From Marinobacter bohaiensis (GTDB lineage: Bacteria > Pseudomonadota > Gammaproteobacteria > Pseudomonadales > Oleiphilaceae), in the NCBI RefSeq assembly GCF_003258515.1, contig NZ_QGEH01000001.1, positions 2,790,001-2,854,000 on the forward strand: DNA of 64,000 nt, given 5' to 3'. Positions 29,080-45,948 of this stretch are shown piece after piece. Position 1 is the first letter of the stretch; every line of letters begins with the position of its first letter. The position numbers and the translations under genes were made by a program. The notes below the pieces were generated by a model. The model searched no databases. It was given only the letters and a program-made list of their open reading frames with translations, and was not told the DNA's origin.

Positions 29080-30048
29080 TCAACCCGCGGCCTTGCCATT
29101 CCGGCTATGCTGGCCGAACCATTCCAGTCCCAACACGATGGCCGCGCCCAGCAGCGCGAGCACTACCGCTGCCAGCAGCGCCGAGGACTGGCCGGTCACC
29201 GCGGCATACGTGTCCGGCAACAGGTTCACTTCCTCGAGGGGCACGCGCTCGCCATGACTATTGATGCGCCAGCTCACCGCCTCCTTCCAGGGCCAGACCT
29301 TGCTCAAAGCGCCCAGCATGAAGCCGGTCAGCAGTGCCAGCATGGCGTCCCGATAGCGATGGAACGCCCAGGAGAGCAACTGCGCCACGGACAGCAGGCC
29401 GACAACACAACCTGTCACAAACAATCCGAGCCGGTCCAGTTGCATTTCGTTAACGGCCGCCAGAATCGGCGCGTACATACCCAGCATCAGCAGAATGAAG
29501 CTACCGGAGATGCCGGGCAGAATCATCGCGCAGATGGCCAGTGCGCCGGCTCCAAACAGCGTCCAGGCCGTCACCGGGGCCTGCCCCGGCGTCATCTGCG
29601 TGACCAGCCAGGCCACGGCAGCCCCGAGCACGAGCAACACAACAGGGCCGATTCCCCAGCGCTGGATCTGGCGACCCACATGCCAGGCCGAAGCGATAAT
29701 CAGGCCGAAGAAAAAACTCCAAAGCATGACCGGGTATTCGCCCAGGGCATAGCGAATGCCACCGGCCAGGGTCACGATGCTGGTCAGGATGCCGGCAAAC
29801 AGTAACACCAGGAAGGTGCCGTCGACGTCACGCCAGAAGTCGGCCACGCGGCCTTTCAGCAGTGAGCCCAGGGCGGCGCGGGGAAAGGCACTGATGGCAT
29901 CCAGTAGCCGCACGTAGATCCCGGAAATAAAGGCAATCGTTCCGCCGGAGACACCGGGAACCACGTCGGCCGCGCCCATCGCCAGCCCGCGTAGCACGAT
30001 ACCCACCGGGTGCTGCCGGCGCGATGCCGGCTCCCTCTCGGCCGTCAT
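29080..30048 (-). CDS. DUF368 family membrane protein, probable undecaprenyl-phosphate translocase
   Basis: This 322-residue polytopic membrane protein has the DUF368 signatures near the N-terminus (GLAMGAADVVPGVSGGTIAFISGIY) and in the middle (AICAMILPGISGSFILLMLGMY), which form an internal duplication. About eight to ten hydrophobic segments are present. DUF368 proteins (PopT) were shown in Vibrio cholerae and Staphylococcus aureus to recycle undecaprenyl phosphate across the membrane for peptidoglycan synthesis. The same role is inferred here. It is coupled to pcm by an ATGA overlap and lies upstream of nlpD. Confidence 0.9.
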   Translation of the reverse strand: MTAEREPASRRQHPVGIVLRGLAMGAADVVPGVSGGTIAFISGIYVRLLDAISAFPRAALGSLLKGRVADFWRDVDGTFLVLLFAGILTSIVTLAGGIRYALGEYPVMLWSFFFGLIIASAWHVGRQIQRWGIGPVVLLVLGAAVAWLVTQMTPGQAPVTAWTLFGAGALAICAMILPGISGSFILLMLGMYAPILAAVNEMQLDRLGLFVTGCVVGLLSVAQLLSWAFHRYRDAMLALLTGFMLGALSKVWPWKEAVSWRINSHGERVPLEEVNLLPDTYAAVTGQSSALLAAVVLALLGAAIVLGLEWFGQHSRNGKAAG

Positions 30049-30701
30049 CGCACCACCCCGCCCAGCAGGGGGACGAAGCGGACCGGTTCCATTTGGGTGA
30101 TATCGAAGTCATCACCCTGGCGTTCAACCCGGGTCAGCACCTGGGTGTCCTCGCCGATGGGCACGACCATAACGCCGCCGTCGGCCAGTTGCGGCAGCAG
30201 CTCTTCCGGCAACTGCGCCGGCGCGGCGGTAACGATGATGCCGTCGTAAGGGCCATTCTCCGGCCACCCCATCTCCTGCCCCGCCAGCTTCAGGTGGGTA
30301 TTACGCAGCTGCAAAGTGCGCATGCGCTCGCGGGCCTTGTTCAGTAACGGGTTGATGCGCTCGACGCTGTACACCTCGTCAACCAGTTGCGCCAGGATCG
30401 CCGTCTGATACCCGGACCCCGTGCCCAGCTCCAGCACCTTCGATGGCTGGCTGGCCATGAGCACTTCCGTCATCCGGGCCACGATATAGGGTTGGGACAG
30501 GGTCTGCTGATAACCGATGGGCAGCGCCGTGTCTTCGTAGGCTCGATGTGCCAGGGCCTCATCGAGGAAGATATGGCGAGGCGTCTCCGCCAGGGCGGTC
30601 AACACCCGCTCGTCGCCTATGCCCGACTCCCTGAGCCTTTGAATCAATCGCATCCGGGTCCGGCGCGATGTCATGCCGATCCCCTGCAACTCTGCAACCA
30701 T
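30045..30701 (-). CDS. pcm: Protein-L-isoaspartate O-methyltransferase
   Basis: Pcm methylates isoaspartyl residues in damaged proteins, using SAM, so they can be restored. ATG 30701 gives 218 residues; an in-frame extension upstream lies within surE and has no family sequence. Motifs are the N-terminal MRLIQRLRESGIGDERVL, FLDEALAHRAYEDTALPIGYQQTLSQPYIVA, the SAM site VLELGTGSGYQTAILAQL and YDGIIVTAAPAQLPEELL. Its start overlaps the surE stop by one base and its stop overlaps the DUF368 start. Confidence 0.97.
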   Translation of the reverse strand: MVAELQGIGMTSRRTRMRLIQRLRESGIGDERVLTALAETPRHIFLDEALAHRAYEDTALPIGYQQTLSQPYIVARMTEVLMASQPSKVLELGTGSGYQTAILAQLVDEVYSVERINPLLNKARERMRTLQLRNTHLKLAGQEMGWPENGPYDGIIVTAAPAQLPEELLPQLADGGVMVVPIGEDTQVLTRVERQGDDFDITQMEPVRFVPLLGGVVR

Positions 30702-31450
30702 CAGTGTTCCGCCTCCAGCCAGTTGCGCAGCGAGTCCAGGGCCTCGTGGCGCGTCATGTCCACCTGGATCGGCGTCACGGAGACATAATTGTGGCGCACC
30801 GCGTGAAAATCGGTGCCGGGTCCGGCGTCGTCCCCTTCCCCGGCGGCCCCGATCCAGTAGCGTTTCTTGCCCCGCGGGCAGGTCATGGGAATGGCCGACT
30901 CGCCCCGGCCACGATGCCCCAGGCGCGTGACCTGGAATCCGGCCACCTGTTCCCAGGGGATGTCCGGGACGTTGACGTTCAGGAGGCAACGCGGTCCGAG
31001 TGCCAGCGAGGCTTCTTTCTCCAGCAGGGTTCGCACGGCCCGGGCCGCCGTTTCGTAATGCCAGTGGCCCTCATTGACCAGCGAAACGGCGATCGCGGGC
31101 ATCCCTAGCGAGCGTCCTTCGGTCGCCGCCGCCACCGTACCGGAATAGATAATGTCGTCGCCCAGGTTGGCGTGGGTGTTGATGCCGGAAACGACCCGGT
31201 CGAAGCGCTCCTCGAACAGACCGTTCACCGCCAGATGGACGCAGTCGGTGGGCGTGCCGTCGACGGACAGGAAGCCGTGGGGGTGGGATTCCACGGTGAG
31301 CGGGCGATTCAGCGTCAACGAGTTGCTGGCGCCGCTGTGATCCCGGTCGGGAGCCACAACGCGAATCTCGCCAAGCCCCGCCAGGCCGTCGTAGAGGACC
31401 TTCAGGCCCGGTGAATGGACGCCATCATCGTTCGCCAGCAGAATGCGCAC
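30701..31450 (-). CDS. surE: 5'/3'-nucleotidase SurE
   Basis: SurE is a cytoplasmic metal-dependent nucleotidase of 249 residues linked to stationary-phase survival. The metal-binding start [16 protein letters not shown] is complete, followed by [58 protein letters not shown] and [11 protein letters not shown]. It is in the standard truD-surE-pcm order. Confidence 0.97.
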   Translation of the reverse strand: MRILLANDDGVHSPGLKVLYDGLAGLGEIRVVAPDRDHSGASNSLTLNRPLTVESHPHGFLSVDGTPTDCVHLAVNGLFEERFDRVVSGINTHANLGDDIIYSGTVAAATEGRSLGMPAIAVSLVNEGHWHYETAARAVRTLLEKEASLALGPRCLLNVNVPDIPWEQVAGFQVTRLGHRGRGESAIPMTCPRGKKRYWIGAAGEGDDAGPGTDFHAVRHNYVSVTPIQVDMTRHEALDSLRNWLEAEH

Positions 31451-31525
31451 ATCAGTCTCCGTTTCGTTCCCTTCCGTCGGTCGGAATGAGCCATCCGCGC
31501 ATGGCAGGACGGCTTCGATAACCCC

Positions 31526-32509
31526 TTATGATGCCGCGTTTGCGGGACCCTCGCCACCAACGGTTTCAATAAATTCAGCCACCAGTGCGGTGGCGTAGCC
31601 GCCCGGCGCCAGCCGGAAGGACAGGACCAGGCAATCGTCCGCCGGCCAGGTCCAGGTCAGTTCGCTGAACGGCAGTTGCAAGGCGCGCCGTTCCGGTTTC
31701 ATGCGGGTCTGGCTGAACACGGCCGCCATGGCCGGGTGGCGCTCCACCACGTCGCGCTCCAGCGCTGCCAGCTCGCCGTTGGCGCTTGTGCCGCCGTCGC
31801 CCCAGAGCGGACCGCTAGGCTCGTCGCTCCAGGGATCAGCGTCCAGCATATGGCGCCAGTTACCTTGCCCCACCCTTTCTGCCAGCACTTCATTAAACAG
31901 CCATGACCGGGCCGCGGAAAAGGCCATTCCGGCTTTGAAGTTGCGACCGCGCCGCGGCCGTCCACCGTCGGCCACGGCGCGGTCCAGGTTATTGCCCTGG
32001 TGCCCGAAACGCTGGGGGCCGAAATAGTTGGGCGCGCCCTCGTCGCGTATCCGGGCAAGGCGCTCGTCCACGGCGGCCCGGTCCGCCCGGACATCGGTCA
32101 GCCGCAACTGGAAGCGGTTGCCGTCGTGCTCCCCACGCCGCAGTTTGCGCTGGTGGCGGGTCTGTTCCCGCACGGTCCAGCGCTCCCCGACCGCCCGGAT
32201 CAGGTCGGCGTCATCCGCACGTCCGGGACGATACAGACTAAACCACTGCCGGGTGACGGCGTGGCGGTCCTTGAGGCCGAAAAAGCTCACGTCAAAAGGC
32301 CGCGTCCCGGCCAGTCTGGCGAGCTCCCGCGCGACATACTCCGTGTTATCGCCGCGCTTCTCCAGGTACAGGCAAAGATGCTCGCCGTCGCCGGAGAACG
32401 GCGACTCGACGATCTCCTCCACCCGGAAATCCTCGGGTGTCGCCCGCAGTACCGCCGTCCCCAGCCGCTCGCCGTGGGCGGTGGGCCAGTCCAGTCGCCA
32501 GGCCGTCAT
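31526..32509 (-). CDS. truD: tRNA pseudouridine(13) synthase
   Basis: TruD makes pseudouridine 13 in tRNA-Glu. The protein is 327 residues. The catalytic Asp lies in [17 protein letters not shown]. Other family blocks are [37 protein letters not shown] and [17 protein letters not shown]. Its ATG at 32509 overlaps the ispF stop (ATGA). Confidence 0.96.
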   Translation of the reverse strand: MTAWRLDWPTAHGERLGTAVLRATPEDFRVEEIVESPFSGDGEHLCLYLEKRGDNTEYVARELARLAGTRPFDVSFFGLKDRHAVTRQWFSLYRPGRADDADLIRAVGERWTVREQTRHQRKLRRGEHDGNRFQLRLTDVRADRAAVDERLARIRDEGAPNYFGPQRFGHQGNNLDRAVADGGRPRRGRNFKAGMAFSAARSWLFNEVLAERVGQGNWRHMLDADPWSDEPSGPLWGDGGTSANGELAALERDVVERHPAMAAVFSQTRMKPERRALQLPFSELTWTWPADDCLVLSFRLAPGGYATALVAEFIETVGGEGPANAAS

Positions 32510-32985
32510 GCCGGCGCGTCCAGCAGCAAACAGATCGCCTCGCTGGCGATACCCTCTTCCCGTCCGGTGAAACCAAGCTTTTCTGTGGTGGTCGCCTTGA
32601 CGCTCACCGCAGACTCAGGGAGTTCCAGATCGGCCGCAATGTGGGCTCGCATTTGCGGAATATGGCCGGCCATCTTCGGTTTCTGGGCAATAATCGTGCT
32701 GTCGATATTGGCCACCCGGTAGCCTTCGGCGCGTACCGCCTGGTACACCGCCCGCAGCAGTTCCCGGCTGTCGGCGCCGCGCCACTGGTCGTCGGTATCC
32801 GGGAAAAAGTGGCCGATGTCGCCCAGGGCGGCTGCCCCCAGCAGCGCGTCGGCAATCGCGTGGAGCAGGACATCACCGTCGGAGTGGGCCTTGATCGCCC
32901 GGGTGTGGGGAATACGCACGCCGCCGACAACGATGCTGTCACCGTCGCAGAACGCGTGCACGTCGTAACCTTGACCGATTCGCAT
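32506..32985 (-). CDS. ispF: 2-C-methyl-D-erythritol 2,4-cyclodiphosphate synthase
   Basis: IspF performs the fifth step of the MEP isoprenoid pathway, releasing CMP. ATG 32985 gives 159 residues. The zinc ligands appear in [12 protein letters not shown] (Asp and His) and [14 protein letters not shown] (His). [22 protein letters not shown] and [22 protein letters not shown] are the remaining signatures. The upstream in-frame extension overlaps ispD and was trimmed; the ispD stop is four bases away. Confidence 0.97.
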   Translation of the reverse strand: MRIGQGYDVHAFCDGDSIVVGGVRIPHTRAIKAHSDGDVLLHAIADALLGAAALGDIGHFFPDTDDQWRGADSRELLRAVYQAVRAEGYRVANIDSTIIAQKPKMAGHIPQMRAHIAADLELPESAVSVKATTTEKLGFTGREEGIASEAICLLLDAPA

Positions 32986-32989
32986 GGGT

Positions 32990-33694
32990 TCAGTGTTCCA
33001 AATGTTCGAGAATCCAGCCCGCCAGTGCCAGGTCTTCAGGCACGGTGACCTTGATGTTGTCGGTGCGTCCCTCAACCAGTCGGGGCGCCAGGCCCAGCGC
33101 CTCCACCGCGGACGCCTCGTCCGTGATGGCGGCGCCCGTGGCCAGGGCCGACTTCAGCGCCTTGCGCAGCAGGCCAAAGCGAAACTGTTGCGGCGTAAAC
33201 GCGCGCCACAGCAGCGACCGGTCGACGGTCTCGGCCACCTCGGCCGCCCGTGCACTCTGACGCTTGATCGTGTCGGACACCCTTGCCGCCAGCAAACCGC
33301 CGACGTCACTGTTCTGCAGCTCGTCCAGCAGCCGCCGTAGATCCGCCGTCGCCACACAGGGGCGCGCCACGTCATGGACCAGCACCCAGTCGTCCTTCGC
33401 CAGTTCGCCCTGCAGGGCGTCCAGTCCCGCCATCACCGAATCGGCCCGGTCGACGCCGCCCACGCAGGTGCGCACCCGGGAATCACGGGCACTCTCGGTA
33501 CGCTGGAACCAGGGGTCATCGGGATGCAGCGGCACCATGGCACCGGCGAACCAGCCGGTATCAAGCAGGCGGGACAGGGTGATATCGAGGATGAAACGTT
33601 GCCGGATCTGCAGGTATTGTTTGGGGCGATCAGCGGCCATGCGCTGGCCAATGCCGGCAGCCGGCACAACAAGCCAGTGTCGGGGTTGTATCAT
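32990..33694 (-). CDS. ispD: 2-C-methyl-D-erythritol 4-phosphate cytidylyltransferase
   Basis: IspD transfers CMP from CTP to MEP in isoprenoid synthesis. The 234-residue protein has the CTP-binding glycine-rich start [51 protein letters not shown] and [19 protein letters not shown]. The usual order ftsB-ispD-ispF is kept. 53 bp separate it from ftsB. Confidence 0.96.
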   Translation of the reverse strand: MIQPRHWLVVPAAGIGQRMAADRPKQYLQIRQRFILDITLSRLLDTGWFAGAMVPLHPDDPWFQRTESARDSRVRTCVGGVDRADSVMAGLDALQGELAKDDWVLVHDVARPCVATADLRRLLDELQNSDVGGLLAARVSDTIKRQSARAAEVAETVDRSLLWRAFTPQQFRFGLLRKALKSALATGAAITDEASAVEALGLAPRLVEGRTDNIKVTVPEDLALAGWILEHLEH

Positions 33695-33747
33695 GGGGCT
33701 ATCCGAGGATCTGGTCGCTTATGGGGTGCTGCATCGGCAACACCCCA

Positions 33748-34020
33748 TCAGGGCTCGACCACCAGGAAAAAAGTTTCGTCTTCACGGATCAGACCAAGAT
33801 TCATCCGCGCCCGCTCCTCAATGGCGCCCTGCCCACCGCGCAGGTTGCGCACCTCGGCGTATAGCCGCTCATTGCGGTTGGCGAGCTTGGCGTTCTCGGC
33901 CTTCTGCACATCGATCTTCTGTTGCAGCTGCCAGACCTGCGCAAAGCTGCCCTCGCCGATCCACAGGCGAGCCTGCAGAAGGACGACCATAACAGCCATG
34001 ACGGTCCACAACGCTTTCAT
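33748..34020 (-). CDS. ftsB: Cell division protein FtsB
   Basis: FtsB is a 90-residue single-pass membrane protein that forms a complex with FtsL and FtsQ at the division septum. It has a short cytoplasmic start, one transmembrane helix (about residues 3-20) and a coiled coil (VWQLQQKIDVQKAENAKLANRNERLYAEV). It ends with the family block GAIEERARMNLGLIREDETFF. The eno terminator ends only about 20 bp upstream of its start codon. Confidence 0.95.
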   Translation of the reverse strand: MKALWTVMAVMVVLLQARLWIGEGSFAQVWQLQQKIDVQKAENAKLANRNERLYAEVRNLRGGQGAIEERARMNLGLIREDETFFLVVEP

Positions 34021-34040
34021 TCGATTTTCCTGATTGAGAC

Positions 34041-34067
34041 AAAAACAGCGCGCAATCAGCGCGCTGT
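34041..34067 (-). terminator. Rho-independent terminator of eno
   Basis: On the minus strand ACAGCGCGC pairs perfectly with GCGCGCTGT (9 bp) across a 5-base loop and is followed by five T. It lies about 48 bp after the eno stop and 21 bp before the ftsB ATG. Confidence 0.85.
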
Positions 34068-34114
34068 AATCGGAAGTTCGAACAGAGTCTAGCCTAAATT
34101 TCGATCAGGCGCGA

Positions 34115-36337
<2,223 letters not shown>

Positions 36338-36339
36338 TT

Positions 36340-36374
36340 AAAACAAGGGCGCCGGCCGATGGCTCGGCCGGCGC
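36340..36374 (-). terminator. Strong hairpin between pyrG and kdsA
   Basis: GCGCCGGCCGA (36349-36359) and TCGGCCGGCGC (36364-36374) form an 11-bp perfect stem with a 4-base loop, six bp after the pyrG stop. On the minus strand it is followed by CCTTGTTTTAAC, a broken T-run. It may terminate or attenuate read-through into kdsA. Confidence 0.65.
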
Positions 36375-36380
36375 AGGGTA

Positions 36381-38060
<1,680 letters not shown>

Positions 38061-38105
38061 TCATCTCAAGATGGGACACCAGAGTACCAGAAGCCCCTTG
38101 TTTAC

Positions 38106-39428
38106 TCAACGACAATCCCCGTCCCAGACAATCCGCCATGACGCAGATTCTGACGCGTCGCGCAAGCTCGGGGATACCCATAACCCGGCGACCGCCACCA
38201 GTTCTCCGTCCTTCCAGAGCAGCGGAATGCGCTCTCTTTCCCAGGGCGGCACACCCTGTTCCTGCAACCATTTCTTGAGCGGACGACTCCCACCACCAGG
38301 CACCGGACGCAGACGTTCACCCCCACGCCGTGCGGTGACCGTCAGCCGCAACCCGGGATCCGCGCCGGCGACGCTCAGCCGCCCACCGGCCCAGCCGAGC
38401 GGCTCAGCCGTGTGCCATGGCAGAGGCTCAAGCGGTGGTGTCGGCCGGTCGGCCACGCAATACAGTCGCCCCTGGTATCGAAGCACCCGGTAGCCGGTGC
38501 CCACCAGCGCCGGCCCCCGATCCTCGCCGGCCTGCAGCAGATCCTGCAGCCCCTGCTCCAGCCGGCTTGCCACGGGCGGTTCGAAGCCGCGATCGATCAA
38601 CCACCAGCGTAGCAGATTTTTGCGTTCGCAAAGGGCCATGCGGACCAGCTCCGGGGCGCTGAGGCGCCCCTGCCCATCCTCGACCGTTTCCCGCTGGAGC
38701 GCCGCCAGACGCGCCGTCAGCTGATCGGCCTCCGCGCTTTGCCGGGCGCTGCGGGCCAGCGTGGCCAGCGCCCCCGGCCAGCGCTCCAGCAGGGGCGCCA
38801 GTACACGATGGCGCAGGTAGTTGCGATCGATGCGGGTATCGGAGTTGGTGGGGTCGTCAAACCAGTCCAGCCCCCAGGCGAGGGCCAAGCTTTCCAGCTC
38901 AGCACGCGCAATCGGCAGCAACGGCCGGAACACGCTGGCAGCTCCCAGCGTTCGGGCAGCGGGAATCCCCGCCAGCCCACGGACGCCGCTGCCACGCACC
39001 AGCCGGAACAGCACCGTTTCCGCCTGGTCGTTGGCATGATGCGCCTGCAGCAGAATCTGCCCGGCTGCCATGTGTCTGACAAAGGCCCCGTATCGAGCCT
39101 CCCGCGCCGTGTTTTCGAGACTGTCGTTCCCGGTATCGACGGCGACGCGGGCCACCGTCAGCTCGACGCCCAGGTCATCACAAAGCCGCCGGCACAGTGC
39201 CTCCATATCGTCCGCCGCCGACTGCAACCCATGATTGATGTGCAAGGCGCCCACCTGGACGTCCGCGCGCCCGGCAAACCAGCCGGCCACCGCATGCAGC
39301 AGAAAGACAGAGTCCAGGCCACCGCTGAGGGCGACGCACAGGGAACCGGATTCTGGGATGGAGGCCATGGCCCGCCGCAAACCGGCGGGCCATGAGGAGG
39401 GATCGGACCGGTTACCGGCCTGTGTCAT
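38106..39428 (-). CDS. tilS: tRNA(Ile)-lysidine synthase
   Basis: TilS modifies C34 of tRNA-Ile(CAU) to lysidine so it reads AUA. The 440-residue protein has the PP-loop [12 protein letters not shown] (about residues 35-46), [42 protein letters not shown] and the later [19 protein letters not shown]. The C-terminal substrate-binding domains follow, ending in [21 protein letters not shown]. Its ATG overlaps the accA end by 17 bp, and an 11-bp hairpin falls within its early codons. Confidence 0.95.
   Translation of the reverse strand: MTQAGNRSDPSSWPAGLRRAMASIPESGSLCVALSGGLDSVFLLHAVAGWFAGRADVQVGALHINHGLQSAADDMEALCRRLCDDLGVELTVARVAVDTGNDSLENTAREARYGAFVRHMAAGQILLQAHHANDQAETVLFRLVRGSGVRGLAGIPAARTLGAASVFRPLLPIARAELESLALAWGLDWFDDPTNSDTRIDRNYLRHRVLAPLLERWPGALATLARSARQSAEADQLTARLAALQRETVEDGQGRLSAPELVRMALCERKNLLRWWLIDRGFEPPVASRLEQGLQDLLQAGEDRGPALVGTGYRVLRYQGRLYCVADRPTPPLEPLPWHTAEPLGWAGGRLSVAGADPGLRLTVTARRGGERLRPVPGGGSRPLKKWLQEQGVPPWERERIPLLWKDGELVAVAGLWVSPSLRDASESASWRIVWDGDCR
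39366..39394. other. 11-bp perfect hairpin inside the 5' end of tilS, just after accA
   Basis: CATGGCCCGCC (39366-39376) pairs with GGCGGGCCATG (39384-39394) over a 7-base loop. It lies about 18 bp beyond the accA stop and within roughly codons 12-21 of tilS. No T-run follows. Confidence 0.6.
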
Positions 39429-40365
39429 AGGCGGTCAGGCGCTCGTAGCGCTGGCTTACCAGATCCTCGGTGGACAGGGCACCCAGCTCCGCCAGACCAG
39501 CCTTGAGCTGTTCCTTGAGGGATCGGGCCATCTCGTCCGGATCGCGGTGGGCGCCGCCTAGCGGCTCGGAGATCACCTCGTCGGCCAGGTTCAGCTCCTG
39601 CAGGCGGCTGGCGGTAACACCCATGGCTTCCGCCGCCTGGGCCGCATACTCCGCGCTCTTCCACAGAATCGACGCGCAGCCTTCCGGGGAAATGACCGAG
39701 TAGGTGGAATACTGCAGCATGTAGAGCCGGTCGCACACGCCGATCGCCAGCGCGCCGCCGGAGCCGCCCTCGCCGATCACCGTCGCGATCACCGGCGTTT
39801 TCAGGCGCGACATGACCGCCAGGTTGTAAGCGATCGCTTCGCTCTGGCCACGCTCTTCGGCACCGATACCGGGATAGGCGCCCGGTGTATCGATGAAGGT
39901 CAGGATGGGCAGACGGAAACGCTCCGCCATCTCCATCAGGCGCAGGGCCTTGCGGTAGCCTTCAGGCCGCGGCATGCCGAAGTTGCGCTTGACCTTGTCC
40001 TTGACCTCACGCCCCTTCTGGTGACCGATGATCATCACCGGTTGGCCGTCCAGACGCGCCGTGCCGCCGATGATCGCCATGTCGTCGGCGTACTTGCGGT
40101 CGCCGTGGAACTCGTCGAAATCGTCGAACACCAGGTCGATGTAATCCTGGGTGTACGGACGGCGCGGATGGCGCGCCAGTCGCGCAATGTCCCACGGCGT
40201 GAGGTTGGAGAAAATGCTTTCGGTGAGGCTGAAGCTCTTGTTCTTGAGACGATTGATTTCGTCCGAGATGTTCAGCTCACTGTCGTTACCGACGAGGCGC
40301 AGCTCTTCGATCTTGGCTTCGAGGTCGGCAATCGGCTGTTCAAAATCCAGGTAATTGGGATTCAT
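39412..40365 (-). CDS. accA: Acetyl-CoA carboxylase carboxyltransferase subunit alpha
   Basis: AccA, with AccD, transfers the carboxyl group from biotin to acetyl-CoA in the first step of fatty acid synthesis. The protein is 317 residues. Landmarks are the N-terminal [88 protein letters not shown] and [15 protein letters not shown]. It lies between dnaE and tilS as in other gammaproteobacteria. Confidence 0.98.
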   Translation of the reverse strand: MNPNYLDFEQPIADLEAKIEELRLVGNDSELNISDEINRLKNKSFSLTESIFSNLTPWDIARLARHPRRPYTQDYIDLVFDDFDEFHGDRKYADDMAIIGGTARLDGQPVMIIGHQKGREVKDKVKRNFGMPRPEGYRKALRLMEMAERFRLPILTFIDTPGAYPGIGAEERGQSEAIAYNLAVMSRLKTPVIATVIGEGGSGGALAIGVCDRLYMLQYSTYSVISPEGCASILWKSAEYAAQAAEAMGVTASRLQELNLADEVISEPLGGAHRDPDEMARSLKEQLKAGLAELGALSTEDLVSQRYERLTAYDTGR

Positions 40366-40416
40366 GGTCTTCCGTCGTCAATGGCTCTGAGGCGACGTCC
40401 GAGACGCCTAAGTCTA

Positions 40417-40438
40417 CTGTTAGGCGCAACGCTAACAG
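40417..40438. other. Inverted repeat in the dnaE-accA gap
   Basis: CTGTTAG (40417-40423) faces CTAACAG (40432-40438) across 8 bp, about 50-70 bp upstream of the accA start. It may be an operator or the dnaE transcript end; no T-run accompanies it. Confidence 0.35.
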
Positions 40439-40521
40439 GCGCAGACGCCCATAGAAAGCGGACCTTGGTATAACCCGCTCATATGGCGGCGGATTACGGC
40501 ACCGACATTAGTCGTAACGAA

Positions 40522-44004
<3,483 letters not shown>

Positions 44005-44091
44005 GGGGCGATTATCGGGCTCTGTACTGAAAATGTTGTCGGGATGGTGGGCCATTCTATCAGCGCGACCGGGACAAATCGCGCTTGAAAT

Positions 44092-44559
44092 TCACGGCTG
44101 CATCAGCTCCATCAAACCGTCTTCGGTCTGGGCGCCAAAACGGGTTTCCACCAGCTCCCCGTCCGGGTTGACCACGAACGACGCCGGCAGGCCCACCGGC
44201 AGATCCCAGCCCAGCTTGGGCCCCGGATCCTCTGCGAGCAGCCGGAAATCAATGTCCATCTTGCGCGCCACGTCACGCAGGGGCTGACCGGTGATGCCAT
44301 CGAAGTTCACCCCCAGCACGGTGATGCGCCCGGAACGATCCAGCCGGTTCAGCTCGGGAATTTCCTCCAGGCAGGGCTTGCACCACTCGGCCCAGTAGTT
44401 GACCACCACCCACTGGCCGCGCAAGTCATCCCAGTTCAGGGTATCGCCGCGCGCATCCTCGAACGCGGCGCGGTCACAGGCGGCCAGCAGCACCAGGATA
44501 CAGCCCGTCACCAGAAGCCGCCCGCACCGTTTAACCCTTTGAATGTACTGCAACCCCAT
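44092..44559 (-). CDS. TlpA-like thioredoxin-fold lipoprotein
   Basis: ATG 44559, preceded by a perfect AGGAGG, gives 155 residues. The signal ends in lipobox LLAAC (Cys28), so the protein is probably anchored in the envelope. The thioredoxin-like domain has the redox motif WAEWCKPCLEEIPEL (Cys60 and Cys63), ITVLGVNFDGI and the cis-proline region GLPASFVVNPDGE. It resembles TlpA/ResA-type thiol-disulfide reductases. The partner is unknown and no cytochrome maturation genes are close. It diverges from an ArsC-like gene, the two starts being 58 bp apart. Confidence 0.9.
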   Translation of the reverse strand: MGLQYIQRVKRCGRLLVTGCILVLLAACDRAAFEDARGDTLNWDDLRGQWVVVNYWAEWCKPCLEEIPELNRLDRSGRITVLGVNFDGITGQPLRDVARKMDIDFRLLAEDPGPKLGWDLPVGLPASFVVNPDGELVETRFGAQTEDGLMELMQP

Positions 44560-44617
44560 GCCTCCTGTTAGACTGCTTGCTGACGCTTTCGGAACAACCT
44601 GAATCAAGGCAGAAACG

Positions 44618-44971
44618 ATGACAGAAGCCACCCGCATTTTCCACAATCCGCGCTGCTCGAAATCCCGCCAGACCCTGGCCCTGCTGGAAGAGAAAGGCAT
44701 CCAGCCGGAGGTGATCCGCTACCTGGAAACACCGCCGACCGCCGACGAACTGCGGGACATACTGAGCCAGTTGGGCCTGGCCGCCCGCGAGCTGCTGCGC
44801 AAGGGCGAATCCGTCTACAAGGAACTGGGCCTGTCGGACGCCAGCCTCAGCGACGAGCAGATCATCGAGGCCATGGTCAGCCACCCCAAACTGATCGAAC
44901 GGCCGATTGTCATCCACAACGGCAAGGCCGCCCTGGGCCGCCCGCCGGAAGCGGTTCTGGACATTCTCTGA
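44618..44971 (+). CDS. ArsC/YfgD family glutaredoxin-type reductase
   Basis: This is a 117-residue thioredoxin-fold protein of the ArsC family. The active-site segment is IFHNPRCSKSRQTLALLEEKG with Cys13. YLETPPTADELRDIL, GLAARELLRKGE and LIERPIVIHNGKAALGRPPE follow. It is closest in layout to E. coli YfgD, which is annotated as arsenate reductase but whose natural substrate is uncertain. No arsenic transporter or ArsR regulator is nearby, so arsenate resistance is not supported by context. It begins a four-gene plus-strand cluster. Confidence 0.9.
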   Translation: MTEATRIFHNPRCSKSRQTLALLEEKGIQPEVIRYLETPPTADELRDILSQLGLAARELLRKGESVYKELGLSDASLSDEQIIEAMVSHPKLIERPIVIHNGKAALGRPPEAVLDIL

Positions 44972-45580
<609 letters not shown>

Positions 45581-45584
45581 ACCG

Positions 45585-45944
45585 ATGCTGCAGTCGCCCC
45601 GCGCCCGCCTGTCCCGACACGTCTGCCAGTGGCTGTTCGCGGCCCTGCTGGTCATGCTGGTCGCGACCACCTTCTATCCGGCACCGGATCCGGCCATTTC
45701 CCTGCCGCTGATCCTGTCCGTCAAGCTGCTGCCGCTGGTGTTTTTCACGCCGGCGGTGTGGCGCGGCCACAACCGGGGCCTGATCTGGCTGGCCTTTGTG
45801 CTGATTTTCTACTTCACCCAGTTCGTCGTCGGCAGTTGGCTCAGCCAGGGCGCACTCGCCCCCGTGCTGGGCGCGACGCTCACCCTGGCACTGTTCGTTT
45901 CTGCTATGGTGCACCTGAAACTCAACCGGCCGGAGTTGTCCTAA
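45585..45944 (+). CDS. DUF2069 family membrane protein
   Basis: This is a 119-residue protein with three to four hydrophobic helices (about residues 14-30, 38-54, 62-82, 88-108). The pattern LPLILSVKLLPLVFFTPAVWRG followed by FYFTQFVVGSW is typical of DUF2069. Its function is unknown. It lies four bases from both neighbours, so it is part of the operon from the ArsC-like gene to the ATPase gene. Confidence 0.87.
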   Translation: MLQSPRARLSRHVCQWLFAALLVMLVATTFYPAPDPAISLPLILSVKLLPLVFFTPAVWRGHNRGLIWLAFVLIFYFTQFVVGSWLSQGALAPVLGATLTLALFVSAMVHLKLNRPELS

Positions 45945-45948
45945 CGCC

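Noticed and set aside
44618-44971. Arsenic resistance gene
   Set aside because: The protein is ArsC-like, but no arsR, arsB or acr3 gene is nearby and its context is a flavodoxin and a DUF2069 gene.
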